From NCBI GenBank assembly GCA_964023205.1, contig OZ026833.1, forward strand, positions 34,016,366-34,080,365: DNA of 64,000 nucleotides. The letters are read 5' to 3'. The notes beneath the pieces are model-generated. The model did no database searches, was not told where the DNA came from, and was given only the letters and a program-made list of their open reading frames with translations. Positions 11,620 through 25,200 of the stretch are shown piece by piece (within the stretch, counting starts at the first letter, position 1; every line of letters begins with the position of its first letter). The translations under genes were made by a program, and so were the position numbers. This DNA comes from Lutraria lutraria (taxonomy: Eukaryota > Mollusca > Bivalvia > Venerida > Mactridae).

Positions 11620-13390
11620 CAATGAAAGTATATTTGAAATTAACAAAACTTGTTTTTTAATTCCACTTTATGTTTGTCCATATATCAGATGAAAATATTG
11701 TATGGCAACATAAACAATCCGTGGGCTTAATCATAAACTAACTGCTTTTATTAACAGAAACGTAAAGTTGTTAATATGATTTTCCGACAAGTCATAGGGG
11801 CCGGTTCATTGGTCAAACGGAAGAGCTTCCGGAAGAGTCAGAGCTCTTTCAAACTGTTCGATTGGTTGTCTTCTAATTTTAGAAGCTCTTCTATCTATTC
11901 CGCCCGATGATTAGATGAGGTGAAAGAGACACATGACACAACAGCATTCATTTTGTTTACAGTGTCAGAGTGCGCATTAGTTTATCCATTTGGATGCAGA
12001 CAATTCGGGTGCGTTTGCGTCGATTGGGCGTCTTTCTAAGCTATTCTAGCTGGCGTATTCTCTTCTATCGAGAGTCAAATCTAACCGGCCAATATATTTA
12101 CCACAGATCCAAAATATATACATGGTGCGAAAATACTTGGGACAGAATCATGCATCGTGCATAGAAGAAAGGTAGGATGGAAAGTTTTGCGATCTATCTA
12201 CCCTATCTTTATGTCGACTTTTTTTTGGCTAAGAGATAAGCGTAAATAAGCTCAAGTAGGCCTATGATTGTGGCTCGTCCGTTGTCTCCATGGACACGTA
12301 AACATGATCTGCAAATAAGACATTGAGAAGGCAATCACGGGTGATTCATTTCATTTTTTTAATTGCTTGATATCTTTCCCATACACTTCTGTATGTTGAG
12401 TGTAAAATTCGACTACATACTTGTAAAATGCAATATACTTAACCGCCTTAAAACGCAAGTTTAATATCATCTAGTAAATCTGGTTTACACAATTTGATTT
12501 TCTTTTAAGAAGGACAAAGTCAAAATATTATCTTATCATTTCCAAATAATTCATTGACAAACCAATTACTTTCTGTAAAACTATTTCGATTTGTTGTTTT
12601 TAAAGGGAGGTAGGTGTAGATTATCAAATTTAATGTTGTTTTAAAGTCAAGCACACCAATTTCATATGCAACAAGTTTAAGACAATGCATTTTTCATGCT
12701 GTAAAGTTTGTTTGAATTTGCATTTATACCAGTACATGTTTTTGATTGAACCTCAAGAATAGATCCACTGACATACTGTACATACTGTACCAATCATGAA
12801 ACTATAAGATAATTTGAAATAATTCATCAGTTGCTAATTAAAACTTGGCGACATTGTACGTAATCGATTTGATTTGATATTCTAGCTAGGGTAGATTTAC
12901 AATAAACCCCCGATATTAGGACCAGTTTTATGACCAATGAGAATGGTCTTAAATTGATATTTGAGTTTAAAATATCGAAAACCGGTTTGGAAAAAGTGGC
13001 CCTTAACTGGGGGGGGTCGTAATAAAAAGTTTTCGTTAAGTGAAGTTTTACTGTATTTTCATATTTTGTAGCATCAATGTCAACAAAAAGATTTTTTATG
13101 TAAACGGATAATTCTCATAATAGGCTACGGAAGCGCTGAGAGGACATTTAGACTTAACATACATGTATATAGTACTGTAAGTTAAGTACATTGTATTTAT
13201 GATTTAAAATTTAATATTTTCTAAGCCCCAAGAAGGGTATGATTTGGTCAAAAATGGCTTCCGAATGCGTGGTCTTAGCTCGTAAGTTTTAATTCTGCAA
13301 ATCTCAAGTATCAAATCATAACATTATGTCTTACTCTTAAATACTAACTGAACTATCTGTTCAGCGCTTCCGTATTAGGCATATTTTATT
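11620..13390. other. Intergenic DNA without a supported gene
   Basis: Mixed sequence. The part at 11800-12100 has a higher GC content with repeated GAAGAGCTTC-like words that may be a decayed transposon. No spliced or unspliced gene was found. Confidence 0.45.
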
Positions 13391-13397
13391 GATAATA

Positions 13398-13510
13398 ATC
13401 TTGTAGTTGTTAAAGCGCTTGGTGTAACTCACAACGGATTCGTGAGTTTGAATCCAGGACACAGCACTTCTTCTCTGAGGTGGATTGGTTGAGTACAATA
13501 TACTTAAGAT
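13398..13510 (+). mobile_element. tRNA-headed SINE fragment
   Basis: TAAAGCGCTTGGTGTAACTC followed by the B-box GAGTTTGAATCCAG resembles a decayed tRNA head. The tail is not matched elsewhere in the window. Confidence 0.4.
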
Positions 13511-14289
13511 TATTCTTCCTCCAATGTAGATCAATAAAGTGGAGATGTTGGGAGTCATTTGCAGGAACAATGTTCCTACCGACAGAGAATCCTGGCTAAC
13601 TGATCAGATTACTATCCGCCGGTTTGTAGCGGAAAAACTGTTACCAGTAATCAAAGTCCTGAAAGTAATCATGGAATGCTGAACTTACATAGACTTGTAC
13701 TGCAGCATGGAACAGGAACTAGTTTAACCATTGTTATTCATGTGCATCTAGAGCGTGACGGCTATGGAATGCTGAACTATCTGGTCTGCTCTTTGAGTAT
13801 AGCCGGTATAACTTTTTCACATCGAGTCAATGTGAGAGATTGGAACAAAACTAAGTTGATATTATTTTTACAATACATTATTTCTACTTACATATGATCA
13901 GTGGATTAAGATAACTATCTGATTCCTCCCGATATAATCGATAAATACTACGATAACCGTAGTAAAATTCGATTAAAATGAAGACATACTCTGTATTAGT
14001 GAGTTTAGCTAATGGAAATAATATGCTGAAGGAATTATTGCACGAAATGTTAAATCAAATGCTACTACAATGTTATTACGAGAGAGTTAATGTGTGGTAT
14101 AACAATGCTCTTTATGGCTTCAGAGTTTAATTCTAGATAAGTTAGCCGAGATGTTATCTTTATTCTTTTGTTCATTTGTAAGGTGTTAAATAATTAACGT
14201 TTATCAACCATAGTCTTGTACGGCGGACACGTGACTTAGCCAATGCTTTTGTTTAACATTCCAGTACTGACCTGGCCCAGGTCCGCATC

Positions 14290-14515
14290 CATGGTCGATA
14301 GGTTTAGGTCACTGACTTCAAATCACTATAACCTCTCACTGATAGAGGGTCGTGGGTTTGAGTCCTGCTACCGAACATGTCTCCTTATGTGAGAAAGTAG
14401 GTAGTTGCTTACAGAGGATGGGAGTCTAGTAATGGTTCTTTCCAGGTGAACTGGCTGCCTCATATGACTCTGACTGTTGAAAAGGGGCGTAAAACTCAGG
14501 CAAACACACTGACCT
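14290..14515 (+). mobile_element. tRNA-headed SINE, full head and body
   Basis: The head contains GGTCACTGACTTCAAATC and the B-box TGGGTTTGAGTCCTG. The body (ATGTCTCCTTATGTGAGAAA, AGGATGGGAGT, CTCTGACTGTTGAAAAGGGG) recurs at 29588-29720. Confidence 0.6.
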
Positions 14516-16234
14516 GATAGAGAAATTATTCTATGATAGAGAAAATAAGGGATCAGAGAATCAGTGACACATGACGTATTAAAATGGCCACAGAAAGACA
14601 TGGTTCACCGGCTCGGAGCCTGAATTTCAAAATTAACTGTTGTGTGCTCCAACAGAGCCAACGAGAAGTACTGCTAAACACTTAAAAGACCCTTTCAAAA
14701 AAGGGTATCGACTATCGTAGGATGGAAAACTTCTGAATTCAAAGTCACGAAATAATTTCATCCCCCACCATTCGCGGGTTCGCCGCTGACCGATCTAAGT
14801 TGGAACCCCACGAGGACTTAGTATTTAACACCCTCGTTTGCAAGGGCAGGTTTCGAAATGATGTGATATGTAAACTGTTGTGCTTATACATGCATCTGCA
14901 TGTTGTTGTTTCTAGAAATCATTTTCTGATACATGTAAATCTTTATCCATTAGTTATAATGATAATAAATCTTTCGCTTTAGGATAACGGAAAATCCTTT
15001 TAATCACCTGAAAAAAAAACAGTATAACCAGTGTCAGAATTTTAATTCAAATATTCAGTGAATATTATATTACTACACATTCCTAACAAAATCGCAATAA
15101 AGCCTTTTCAAAATTACCGTATGGCCTCATTAACCTTAAAAGGCTGCCTTTATTAATTGTCAAATTGATTTTAATGAACTTCTATTCCGATCATCTCAGT
15201 AAATCGACTCTTTGTTCGATCCCTGGAGTGTTACTGTATTATAACATAACATCAAAATTATTCATGATATTTAGTGAGTAGAAGACAGACACTAATTAAA
15301 TATGTAGACCTCATGATAATGCATTAATGACATGCTTAATAAAACTTACACCATGATAAATTAAAGAAAACTGGCGACAATGTCATTTTCAGTTATGTTG
15401 TACAAATATGTGTTTTTTTACAAATTTACATAATCTTCCGTGTCATATAAAGGGACGCAACTCGAGGGTGGTATCAGAAAATAACTTGACAAAAGTTTAG
15501 CTAAGGGTTCACTGTCCTTTATAAATGTAAATTATGTTGATTCATGTATTCAAGTAAGAAAATATTGGTGTGAAGTTGTGAACATTAAGTGTATTGATAA
15601 AGTGCTTCATTCAAACCAAATCATTGAATATGTATGTTATAAACATTCAATATAAGGCTTCAGCAAGTGTTGTAGATTAATACCCCTTTATTGACATCCC
15701 CGATACGTATTGATCTTGTTTTTATAAAACTTACTATCAAATGAAAACAAATATTCCATATTTCAAAAACTATTTCACAAATCAGCGGGTTAGACCCTTT
15801 TAAGAACCACGAGTCCTTCAAATTTGAATCACTGGATTAGACTTAAGATGGTGGAATTTAGCAAGTACGATAAGATATTCTCTTCAGGAATTGACATCGG
15901 TAAACAGTTCAAAGTACTGGGCAATTCCTTAAACCTGGCCATTTTGGACACGCTTTCAGTTGATATACCTCAAGTAATGTAGTCTATATAGTTGTAAGTT
16001 ACACATAATGCCTGTAAATCAGTAGTGTCTCATCTTTTGATATTCTACAAATACTATTGCTCATGAATTTCTTACCTGTATTTAGTACTATCTATGTATC
16101 CTCCGTATAGAAAAATGACATTCATACACATAAAAACATATTCTTATGGACAACCATTCAAAAGTCCCAGCGAACCATCATAGACGGCCATGCCCGGACA
16201 ATTCAAATACATTCTCGATGCACCATGGTAAGCA

Positions 16235-16412
16235 CAGTCAAACCTGTGTTACTGACCACCTCCGAATAAGGGCCACCCTGTGAATAGAGGACATTCTTTA
16301 AAAACCGTCATTGACTATTTAGTCCCAGAGTGACCTCCGAATAAAGATCACCCGTCAATAAAAGCCATACTACGTCTTTTTCAAGTATGGTCTTTGATCA
16401 CAGGTTTAATGT
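16235..16412. mobile_element. MITE family B, copy 1
   Basis: Left end CAGTCAAACCTGTG, right end reduced to CACAGGTTTAATGTA. Inside are CCACCTCCGAATAAGGGCCA and a second GACCTCCGAATAAAG. It shares ends and inner motifs with 22944-23118. The CAGT terminus again suggests the Tc1/mariner group. Confidence 0.6.
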
Positions 16413-16775
16413 ATTTTCTTTTTTATGTAGTTACATGTAAGTGAGATTATCTCCCTTCAAAGTTCACGTCTCTGTCGTAGTTCAGTATAGTCGTTAATGG
16501 TCATTATACATTCTTTTCCACTGTTAATCGTATTCATTTATTCGAATAACCGAATAAACAAAGGCAGATAATTTCAACGCAAGATTCCATTTATTTGCCG
16601 CATGTCAACTTCACAAGAGACTAAATAGTTTGTCTGGATTACCCGCCCCTAACTGCTGCACAGAGGTACTACTATGTAAGTCAACGCCGGGGACCAGGCT
16701 ACTGAATTGTTTGTTAAGACATTGTCAGAATTTACAACAAACGTACACATTTTTGCTTTCCCCTGAAGAAGAGTA

Positions 16776-16950
16776 TAGTACAACCTCTCCGGAGCGGCCC
16801 TCTATTTAGTAACAACCTCCCTTCAACGACAGCATTATTTTTCCCACCGTATATTTTAACTATTAACTTAACCTCTGTAGAGCAACAACCTCTCAACAAC
16901 AACATAATTTTGATTCTTCCAATGTGTGTTGCTTTGGTGAGGTTACACTG
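16776..16950 (+). mobile_element. MITE family A, copy 3
   Basis: About 175 bp with left end TAGTACAACCTCTCC and right end GAGGTTACACTG followed by TA. The inner motif AGTAACAACCTCCCTTCAAC aligns with the copy at 4989. Confidence 0.7.
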
Positions 16951-17090
16951 TAATTATAATTATATTTCAGAAGAACAAAATGATCACCGCGTTGTAAATT
17001 TTGAACTATCTATTGCTGTATATATGTACATGTAGTTTGTTTTACAGGAACCTTATAAACGCTGAGACATTTTCCAAGGTATACATATTA

Positions 17091-17160
17091 TACTGGTTCT
17101 CGTTGACTCTGTCCGTAAATTGACCCTTTGGGGCACTGCAACTTGAAACGGGAACCAGTA
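17091..17160. repeat. Short palindrome-ended dispersed element, copy 3
   Basis: 70 bp with ends TACTGGTTCTCG and GGGAACCAGTA and inner TTGACTCTGTCCGTAAATTG and TTTGGGGCACTG. A reverse-strand half copy lies at 37290-37340 and a fragment at 3690-3726. Confidence 0.7.
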
Positions 17161-17734
17161 GAGAGGTATATGTAAGAGATAAAGAACGGTAACTCTGGAT
17201 AGAGATTGATACTTTTCGTGTTTTATTTTTTCGTTTATTTATCGGTTTTGTTTACCTCTCCAAATTTGATTCATTCACACAAAAAACAGTATGCTTTCGA
17301 GTTTTGTTACAAAAGGCGAAAAAGATATCAACAACTACTTTATTTAAGGTATACATGTATTTTATTACGTTCATTGTCCTTTCACGGGTATCTGAGCTTT
17401 ATTGGTTTTGTTAAAAAAAAAAACTTCATCAGTCTGATCTGCATGACAAATCTTTGTAATGATATAGACAGATGGATAGATTTACTGCGATAGAAGTTTA
17501 CTGCGATAGAAGTAAAAAACAAAACCAATAAGAAACCATATTGCATGATAAGATAATTAAACGTACACAATTTTGCAAAAGTCATGTAATGCACACCAAT
17601 AACCAGGGATAACACAAAAAAGAGAAAACATATGTTTTTCTTAATTTCCCTGTGGTCCCTTAAAAGAAGAATCCCCTCCACTACAGGCCTTATACATAGT
17701 TCCCACATCTACAATATTTACCTCCCTTGTTTTA

Positions 17735-18003
17735 TTTGGGTATAACGCTGTTTTTCAACACTGTTTCAGTTATGTACGGCGGCCGATTCACCTTACCAGA
17801 TTTCTTTGACTGTAATTCTAACCCCAGTACTTACTTATCCTTCCACAATGTACCGACAACTTTTCCATACAAGTATCGACATACAAGTACATGTAGATGT
17901 CAAATTTTTGTTGAACGGTATGACCTGTCGCGACCAGGAATCGGACCCGTATTGTCGAGTTACCAATCCAGGTCACTTGCCACTGGACCAGGGCCGCTCT
18001 ATA
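17735..18003 (-). mobile_element. tRNA-headed SINE, nearly full length
   Basis: Read on the minus strand from 18003: A-box CTGGTCCAGTGGCAAG, B-box GGGTCCGATTCCTGG, a body, and a tail ending in GGCCGCCGTACATAACTGAA and a CAGCGTTATACCC word near 17740. About 270 bp. The tail recurs at 10310 and, diverged, near 26000. Confidence 0.65.
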
Positions 18004-18375
18004 ATTAATTGAGCAAATAGCAAGATAATATGAATAATACGAAAAAAAATACTGAAACACTAAGTTGAATAAATCGAACAACAGTCGTTATAAATAAATA
18101 AATATGTATGGAAATTAATAAGAATCAAAATATTATAGTTAATAAATAATAACAAAATTACTCGTATATGAATAAAATGAATAGATACAATATCTAGATT
18201 ATAATATAGAATTGTACCGTGTTACGTCATCAGACAATTCATCTAGTTAATTTGCGTTGATATTTTGTTGTCTTTTTATGTTGGTCAGTTTAAAGCACAA
18301 ACCAACGTACAAATATATTTATATTCAATGTTTTTTTCAATGAGTAGCCAACAACTTTATATTTCACCGTATGAA

Positions 18376-18890
18376 AAATGTACGATTTGACTTGGGACGA
18401 ATCCGAGAAAAAAGTACGATTTGACTTGGGACGATTCCGAAAAAGGTGCGATTTGACTTAAGACGAAAAAATACGAATTGACTCGGGACGAATCGAAAGA
18501 TAAGTACGAATTGACTTGGAACGCATCCGATAAAAAGTACTATTTGACTTGGGACGAATCGGAGAAAAAAATATGAATTGACTTGGGACGAATCGAGAGA
18601 AAAAGTACGAATTGACTTAAGACGAATCGAGAGAAAAAGTAGAATTGACTTGGGACTAATCGAGAAAAAAAGTAGAATTGACTTGGGACGAACCGGAGAA
18701 AAAAATTAATTAAGATTACGATTTGACTCGGGATTAATTGAGAGAAGAAGTACGAATTGACTTGGGACGATCGGAGAAAAAAGTACGAATTGACTTGGGA
18801 CGAATCGAGTCAAAAAGTACGATTTGACTTGGGACGAATCGAGAGAAAAGGTACGAAATGGTGAGGAACGAATCAAGACAAAAAAACGAA
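18376..18890 (+). repeat. Minisatellite, about 14-15 copies of a 30-36 bp unit
   Basis: Tandem units have the core GTACGAATTGACTTGGGACG followed by AATCGAGAGAAAAA. The phase is kept throughout, with A-tract length changes and point changes between copies. No coding frame runs through it. Confidence 0.9.
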
Positions 18891-20164
18891 ATAGAGGGAC
18901 GTCATTAATAAAGAGCTGTTGACACTATTTATCTTATATTAACCACTTTGTAACTTGTTGAATACTTTAAATGTGCATATCAAAAATATTCATGTGTATT
19001 AATTTGAAGTTAATATGCCCAAATCCAAATTTTCCACCTTCATACAATTTGAATAATACAACAGGAAAAGTGTTGTTGTTTTACTGTCTAGATTTGCAAT
19101 CATGAACATATAACTGAGATATTGAAATTTTCAAGGTGCAACATTTTAACTTTTAAGTGTGTCTCACATGGGTCATAACAATCAATTATACATTCATAAT
19201 AGTTCTCATGAACTGACTAACGGTGTGTTTACCATACAGATAACACCCATTGCCTCATCGAATATTATATCGTTGAAAACGGTGTTGAACACACTGAACT
19301 AAACAAAGAAACAAACAAACGAACTAAGTTGTCTTCTATAGGAAATCATGTCACTAACTTTGTGTTGATTTCGTTATCTGAATATGTACGTATTCATGGC
19401 GATCTAATTTCTATGTCTGTTGTGATATGCTTTGCTGAAATATACTTTAAAGTCCATAGAAAGAGGTCTTATCAGTGAAATTGACTTTTACTTGTAATTA
19501 AAATTGTATTTTCTTTTTTAATCACGAGGTACGTATAGAAATGTAACGCAGGATTTTTTCAATGACATTGCAAAACGTAAGAAAGAAGCATCTGAAGCTA
19601 GATCTGGCTGAAGCAAGGCATCATGTAAATATTGTTTCAGAGCAAATAAAATATATTTCTTATATTTTACTATCATTTTATCTATCTTTTTTACTAAATT
19701 CAAAAGGTTAATGGGTCTTTAACGTAATACAAATTATGAAGATATATCAAATGAAATAACCACTGATTACAATCAGAGAGAACCCTTTAACTTTCCCACA
19801 AAAAGGGAAGTAAATCGAATGTACTCTTTGTATATGAATGCCATTGTTTCCTCCCTTCTATTGTGCGAATTTGTAATCTCCAAATGCATTCACGATCGAT
19901 TTGAAATAAGACCAACATATTTATAAAACTGATTATTTATGCCAATAGGTTGTCATTATGACAAATGTGTTTTGGTCCGTGTGTCCAATCCCTTAAATGT
20001 GCTTACCCCTTATGCTTCACAGTACTTACCAATAGATGCTGGGAAATTGTTCGCTAGTTATTGAGCACTGTCTGTCATTCAAATGTTCAAAAATACTGTT
20101 GATGATTTCTGTCTTAAACAAAACCTACACCCATATAATTTATCATTAATATAACCTGCCCACT

Positions 20165-20240
20165 TATGTCAATAGAGCATTCGGTCTCAGGACCTACTGG
20201 TAAGTTTATTAGTTCAAATCTTGGAGCAGGAAAAAAAATG
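20165..20240 (+). mobile_element. tRNA-like SINE head
   Basis: GTCAATAGAGCATTCGGTC and TTAGTTCAAATCTTGGAGC have A- and B-box spacing, followed by an A-rich run. Diverged. Confidence 0.4.
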
Positions 20241-20364
20241 GCTGTAGGCAATATGTCTAAGGCAAATTGTCCTTCAATTCTGATTCAGTGATACATGTTG
20301 AGAATTTGACAGATATTTGTGGAGAACAAGGTAAGTACTGGTTTGCAGAACACCGAATACACAA

Positions 20365-21254
20365 AAAGAGGGCCAAGATGGCCCTATATCGATCACCTGA
20401 GAACAAAGACACCATAATTAAAGACCAGGTAAAATAGTTTTAATCTGGTATAACCTGTTTCTACATATATTTTTATCAAAACCAACTCTAATTTTCATGA
20501 ATACTGGATGCAGGTCAATGTACATTCTGTGTAAATACGATTTAGGCTATTTAATCTTCGCTAATATGATTATTGAAGATCGGAAGGAGCTATTATACTG
20601 TTAACAAGCTAAAATGTAGCAATTTTTACCAGTCGAGGGCCAATAACTCTACAAGTACTGGTTTAATTCCACCCATAATCAAACTCATCACAGACGTTTA
20701 GGTTATACACATTCCCTGTAAATATATTTAGGATTGATGAAGAATTGAAGGCACTAGACTGTTACCAAGCTGAAATTTAGCAAATTTTCTATGCCAAGGG
20801 CCCATAACTCTTAAAGTCGTAGACCGATTTCACCCACAACTCATCTTCTCCAATACATTAAGATCATACCCATTCATTGTAAATATGATTAGGATCGGTG
20901 AATAAATGAAGGTGCTAGAGTGTAAACACGCTAAAATAGAGCAAATTTTCTAAGTCAAGGGCCCATAACTCTTGAAGTCCTAGTCCAATTTCGCCCATAA
21001 TCGACCTTGTCCAACACCTTTAAGTCAAACACATTCACTTAAAATATTATTAGGATTGGTGAATAAGTGAAGGCACTTAAGTGTAAACAAGCTAAATATA
21101 GCAAATTTTCTTGTCCGATTTTGCCCATAATCGAACTTAGCCGAGACATTGTGACCAAGTTTGATTAAGACTGGTTAAGGGCTGTGGATGCTAGAGTGTA
21201 AACAAACTAATTGTGGCCGGACGCCGGACATTCATCGATCCTAAACTGTAAATA
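20365..21254 (+). repeat. Tandem-monomer dispersed repeat, 'GGCCC...GCTCACCTGA' family, copy 1
   Basis: Starts with AGAGGGCCAAGATGGCCCTA and ATCACCTGAGAAC, then repeats a roughly 160-bp monomer (words GTGTAAACAAGCTAAAAT, GGGCCCATAACTC, CTGAAAATATTATTAGGAT). The right end (GGACATTCATCGATCCTAAA) is reached, but the closing hairpin seen in the other copies is missing. Not coding. Confidence 0.8.
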
Positions 21255-21628
21255 AGTGTTTGTGAAACACGGATGCCACCTAACAGCCAATTGGATAGTT
21301 ACACCTTGACATATTGAATTTAAAATCGATAGGGGTATTCTACTTGTGATGACCAACTTTACAACCAAATCTGAGGTCTTAAGGCCAAATCGTTCTCTAG
21401 TTATTGGTCATACTAGGTTTTTGTGGTGAAGGTCACTGTGACCTTGACAATACTGACCTCAAAATCAATAGGGGCGATCTACATGTGATGACCAACCTCC
21501 TAACCAGATCTGAAGAGCTAAGGCCAAATTGTTCTCTAGTTAGTGGCCAGACAAGGTTTAGTTACCGACGGACGGACGGTCATGGGCAAAGCAATATACC
21601 CCCTTTTCTTCGAACAGGGATATAATAA
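21255..21628 (+). repeat. Second dispersed repeat between two family copies
   Basis: A different repeat of about 370 bp. An inner segment (AGGCCAAAT.GTTCTCTAGTTA) occurs twice about 160 bp apart. The right end is GACGGACGGACGG, then AAAGCAATATACCCCC and TCTTCGAACAGGGATATAAT, an ending I know as common in bivalve DNA. Confidence 0.7.
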
Positions 21629-22286
21629 CAAGATGGCCCTTGATCGCTCACCTGAGAACAAAGGCACTATAATTAATGACCAGGTAATATAGTTTTTATC
21701 TCATATAACCCATTTTACGTATATTTTGGGACCAAAACCAACAATGAAGGTATAATACTGTTAAACAAGCTAAAACGTAGCAAATTTTCTAATCCAAGGG
21801 CCAATAACTCTTGAAGTTGTGGTCCGATTCCATCCATAACTGAACTTGTCCAAGACCGTAAGGTCTTACACATTCATTGTATATAGGATTAGGATCGGTG
21901 ATTAAATGAAGGCGCTAGAGTGTAAACAAGCTAAAATATAGCAAATTTTCAAAGTCAAGGGCCCATAACTCTTGAAGTTCTAGTCCGATTCCGCCCATAA
22001 TCGAAATTGTTTAAGATATTTTGGTTACACATTTACTGAAAATATTATTAGGATTGGTGAATAAATGAAGGCGCTAGAAGTCAAGGGCCCATAACTCTAG
22101 AAGTTATTGTCCGATTTTACCCATAATCGAACTTAGCCGAGACATTGTGGCCATATACATTGTGAGCAAGTTTGATTAAGATTGGTTAAGAGCTGTGGAT
22201 GCTAGAGTGTAACAAAACTAATTGTGGCCGGACGACGGACATTCATCGATCCTTAAAGTTCACCTGATGAATCAGGTGAGCTAAAA
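21629..22286 (+). repeat. Tandem-monomer dispersed repeat, same family, copy 2
   Basis: Starts AACAAGATGGCCCTTGATCG then CTCACCTGAGAACAAAGGC, contains about three monomers, and ends in the hairpin CACCTGATGAATCAGGTG followed by AGCTAAAA. The start motif GCTCACCTGA and end motif TCAGGTGAGC are inverted copies. Confidence 0.85.
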
Positions 22287-22289
22287 TGC

Positions 22290-25200
22290 ATAACAATAAA
22301 ACATACGGAAAAACATTTTATTTTTCAAAAAAAATAATACAATTCTTGGTAAAATTCAAAATCAAAACTTCCAAAACCAATTTACATATTTTAACATTAT
22401 TATTTCAGTAATATATTGGAGAATTACATGCAATACATAGTATTACATGACAATATATATCAAGTACCTTTAAAAATCAACCAATGGAGACTTGATTATA
22501 GGACATAATGTTTTATATATATTTTTTCAAATTTCATCATCAAAGATATCAAAATCTCATTTTTCATAAGCAGTGTTTGAGCACTTAGTAATACACAAAT
22601 TCATAATTTGCTTTTAAAAATTAGCAAAACTAAAAAAGATCCTGATAATAGTACAACAATACTTTTGTTGTTTGTTTATGCAGCTAACTTTACACGGTAC
22701 ATATTTCATAGAAAAATTCTGCAATAAAACTACCCATTTTTAACACGCAGATTTGTCAATTAACGTTTAGCAAAATGTTTACATGATTTGTACATGAAAT
22801 TAACAGATTTGATATAAACAAATAACCAGATTTAAATCAAACAAAAAAATCATCAAACATAATAAAAGGTGAGTTCTAACAAATGTTTATTACTGCTCCT
22901 GTTAGTAAAATAACCGTACATTAAGATGTCAGTAATAGGTATACAGTCAAACCTGTGAACAAAGGCCACCTTTGGGAAAGACATGTGTCCTTTGCTGACA
23001 GTTGTCCTTCATTCAGAGGCCTTTTAGTTCTACATAATCAATAATTGTTTTTAAAGGAATGGCCTTTAATCACAGGGTGGCCTTAATTCGGAGGTGGTCA
23101 CTAACACATGTTTGACTGTTTTTAACTCTATCAGAAGAACAAGACTTGAGTGTCAAAGAATGGTGAAAATTAATGAGTGTTGGATTAATATTTACACACA
23201 ACAGATGAATCTATAGCACTTTTTACATTATGCAACATAACAAAATATAAACATAAATTACAGAAAAAAAAGATTTTCAGAGTGAAAACAGGATACATGT
23301 AGACAGACCAAAATACCAATTATAAAATTTATTTTAAATAAGCCTGCTTCATATATCACTGTGGTTAAAAAACTTTACTGCCCCAAGCCATTCAAACTGC
23401 TTAGAGATCTGATACCTTATACATTCTAGTCCTCATTCTTTAAACAATGTGCCTTTGAACTAACCGAGTCACCGAATACAGAATATAGAAATGTCACAAA
23501 GACTCACAATGCAAAAGGTTGTTTATACAAATTGGTTTACCAGTGGTACATTCAAGTACCACAATGTAAACAAAACAATAAGGTCATTGCATAAACATTA
23601 ACATGGCTAATAGTGTATCATGTTATATGAAATGTATGACAGTCAGTATCTGAATGTAATCAATGCAATCTACATCAGATCTACTTAATATTAATAATGA
23701 ATAGACTTAGGGAAACTGCATAATTGCAGGAATGCTTAACAAAAAGGCCAGGATAATTCCAATGATCCAGACATTTCATTGAGTGAGATTCTTTCAAATA
23801 TATCTACATGATATATATTTTTCTTAAATAATTATAGAATTGAGATTTCCGAATAAATGCATTAGACTATCCTATAGGTGTCATTTCTGATGACAGCATG
23901 ATTATTTTGTATTTAATATAAAGCCTGCAAAAGGATTAAATAATCAATGTAACAGTATTTCAGTTGTTTTTGTTGTTTTATGGGTGCATCGACAGCTAAC
24001 GGCCACATAGGATACATTTATTAACTGACAGACAGTTAACTTTACCAGTGATCCTGGATTCTGTACCAGTTCTAACCTTGTTCTCCGCAAGTGACTGCCA
24101 AATTCTCCACAAGAATCACTTAATTCTGCAGTCGATGACAAAATGGCCATGGATTGGCATTCAATTAAAATTATAACAGTGAAATGCGCTACACGCAAGG
24201 AATTTTCATCGGAATGTGTCAGCTGAATAATAACCTGATGAAAAGGGGTTTGAGTTCACCAATTTAGGCCTTAATTACATCGATGAAGTAATTCAATGTT
24301 CATAGGTAAGTTTTTCATCTTTACTCAAATCCCAGCATTTCGAAATGGATAAGTTTAATGGAGAGAAATTTGGTGAACTCCAAAAATGAATATATCTCAA
24401 AATTTACTTAACAAATGACACACATATCTATACAGAACATATGAAATGAAACAGCAAGATGTCAGTCAAAACAAAATAAAAATCAACAAAAAAAAACATG
24501 ATACAACACAATTCAGAATGGTGAATTAATCTCAGATAAGCTAATCAACTCTAAAGAAAAATAATTATCAAATAATTAAATAATAATTCATGATGACATA
24601 TCAGTTTTGAATTCTTTTTTAAAGAGAAAATAAGAATAACTCAAATATGTAGGTAAACACATATACAAAGATATGCAATAACATAAATTACATCTAAAAA
24701 AAGTTATTTAAAGTCTAATTCAGTTAAGTGCATCAAATAATTAATGGGGAGAAATTAAGGGCTTAGTGTGTTAACCCCTTTAAAGTAAGGGATGTACTAA
24801 GAAAACAAATTTCCCTATAAAATCATAAGACTAGGTTTAATAGTGTAAACAGAGAAATCAAAGTATATATTCACAATTTCTGCAACATTGCCTAATGTAC
24901 AACTAACTCATTATACAAATATGTGAATGTGATTATACTAGCAATGAATTGACCACAAAATACAACAAACAAAATACCCTACACCCACTTAAAGATATTA
25001 TCATATAACATATGATACGTTTCCTAATAACTGACACTAGGGCATCACATTTTAACCTTTTTTTAACGTGAATACTCATAGTATCAATTTTGGATTCATG
25101 GGATATAATTCCAGTGTTCAAACTTATTACTCTTGAAATACTAGCCAAATGTATAAGTGGGCTATCAAAAATTAACAAATTTCCAATGGTCAGAATACAC

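Noticed and set aside
4830..18003. tRNA genes at SINE heads (4830, 14290, 17922-18003 and others)
   Set aside because: They have A- and B-box-like words, but the acceptor and anticodon stems are broken and repeat tails follow, so they are SINE heads, not working tRNAs.
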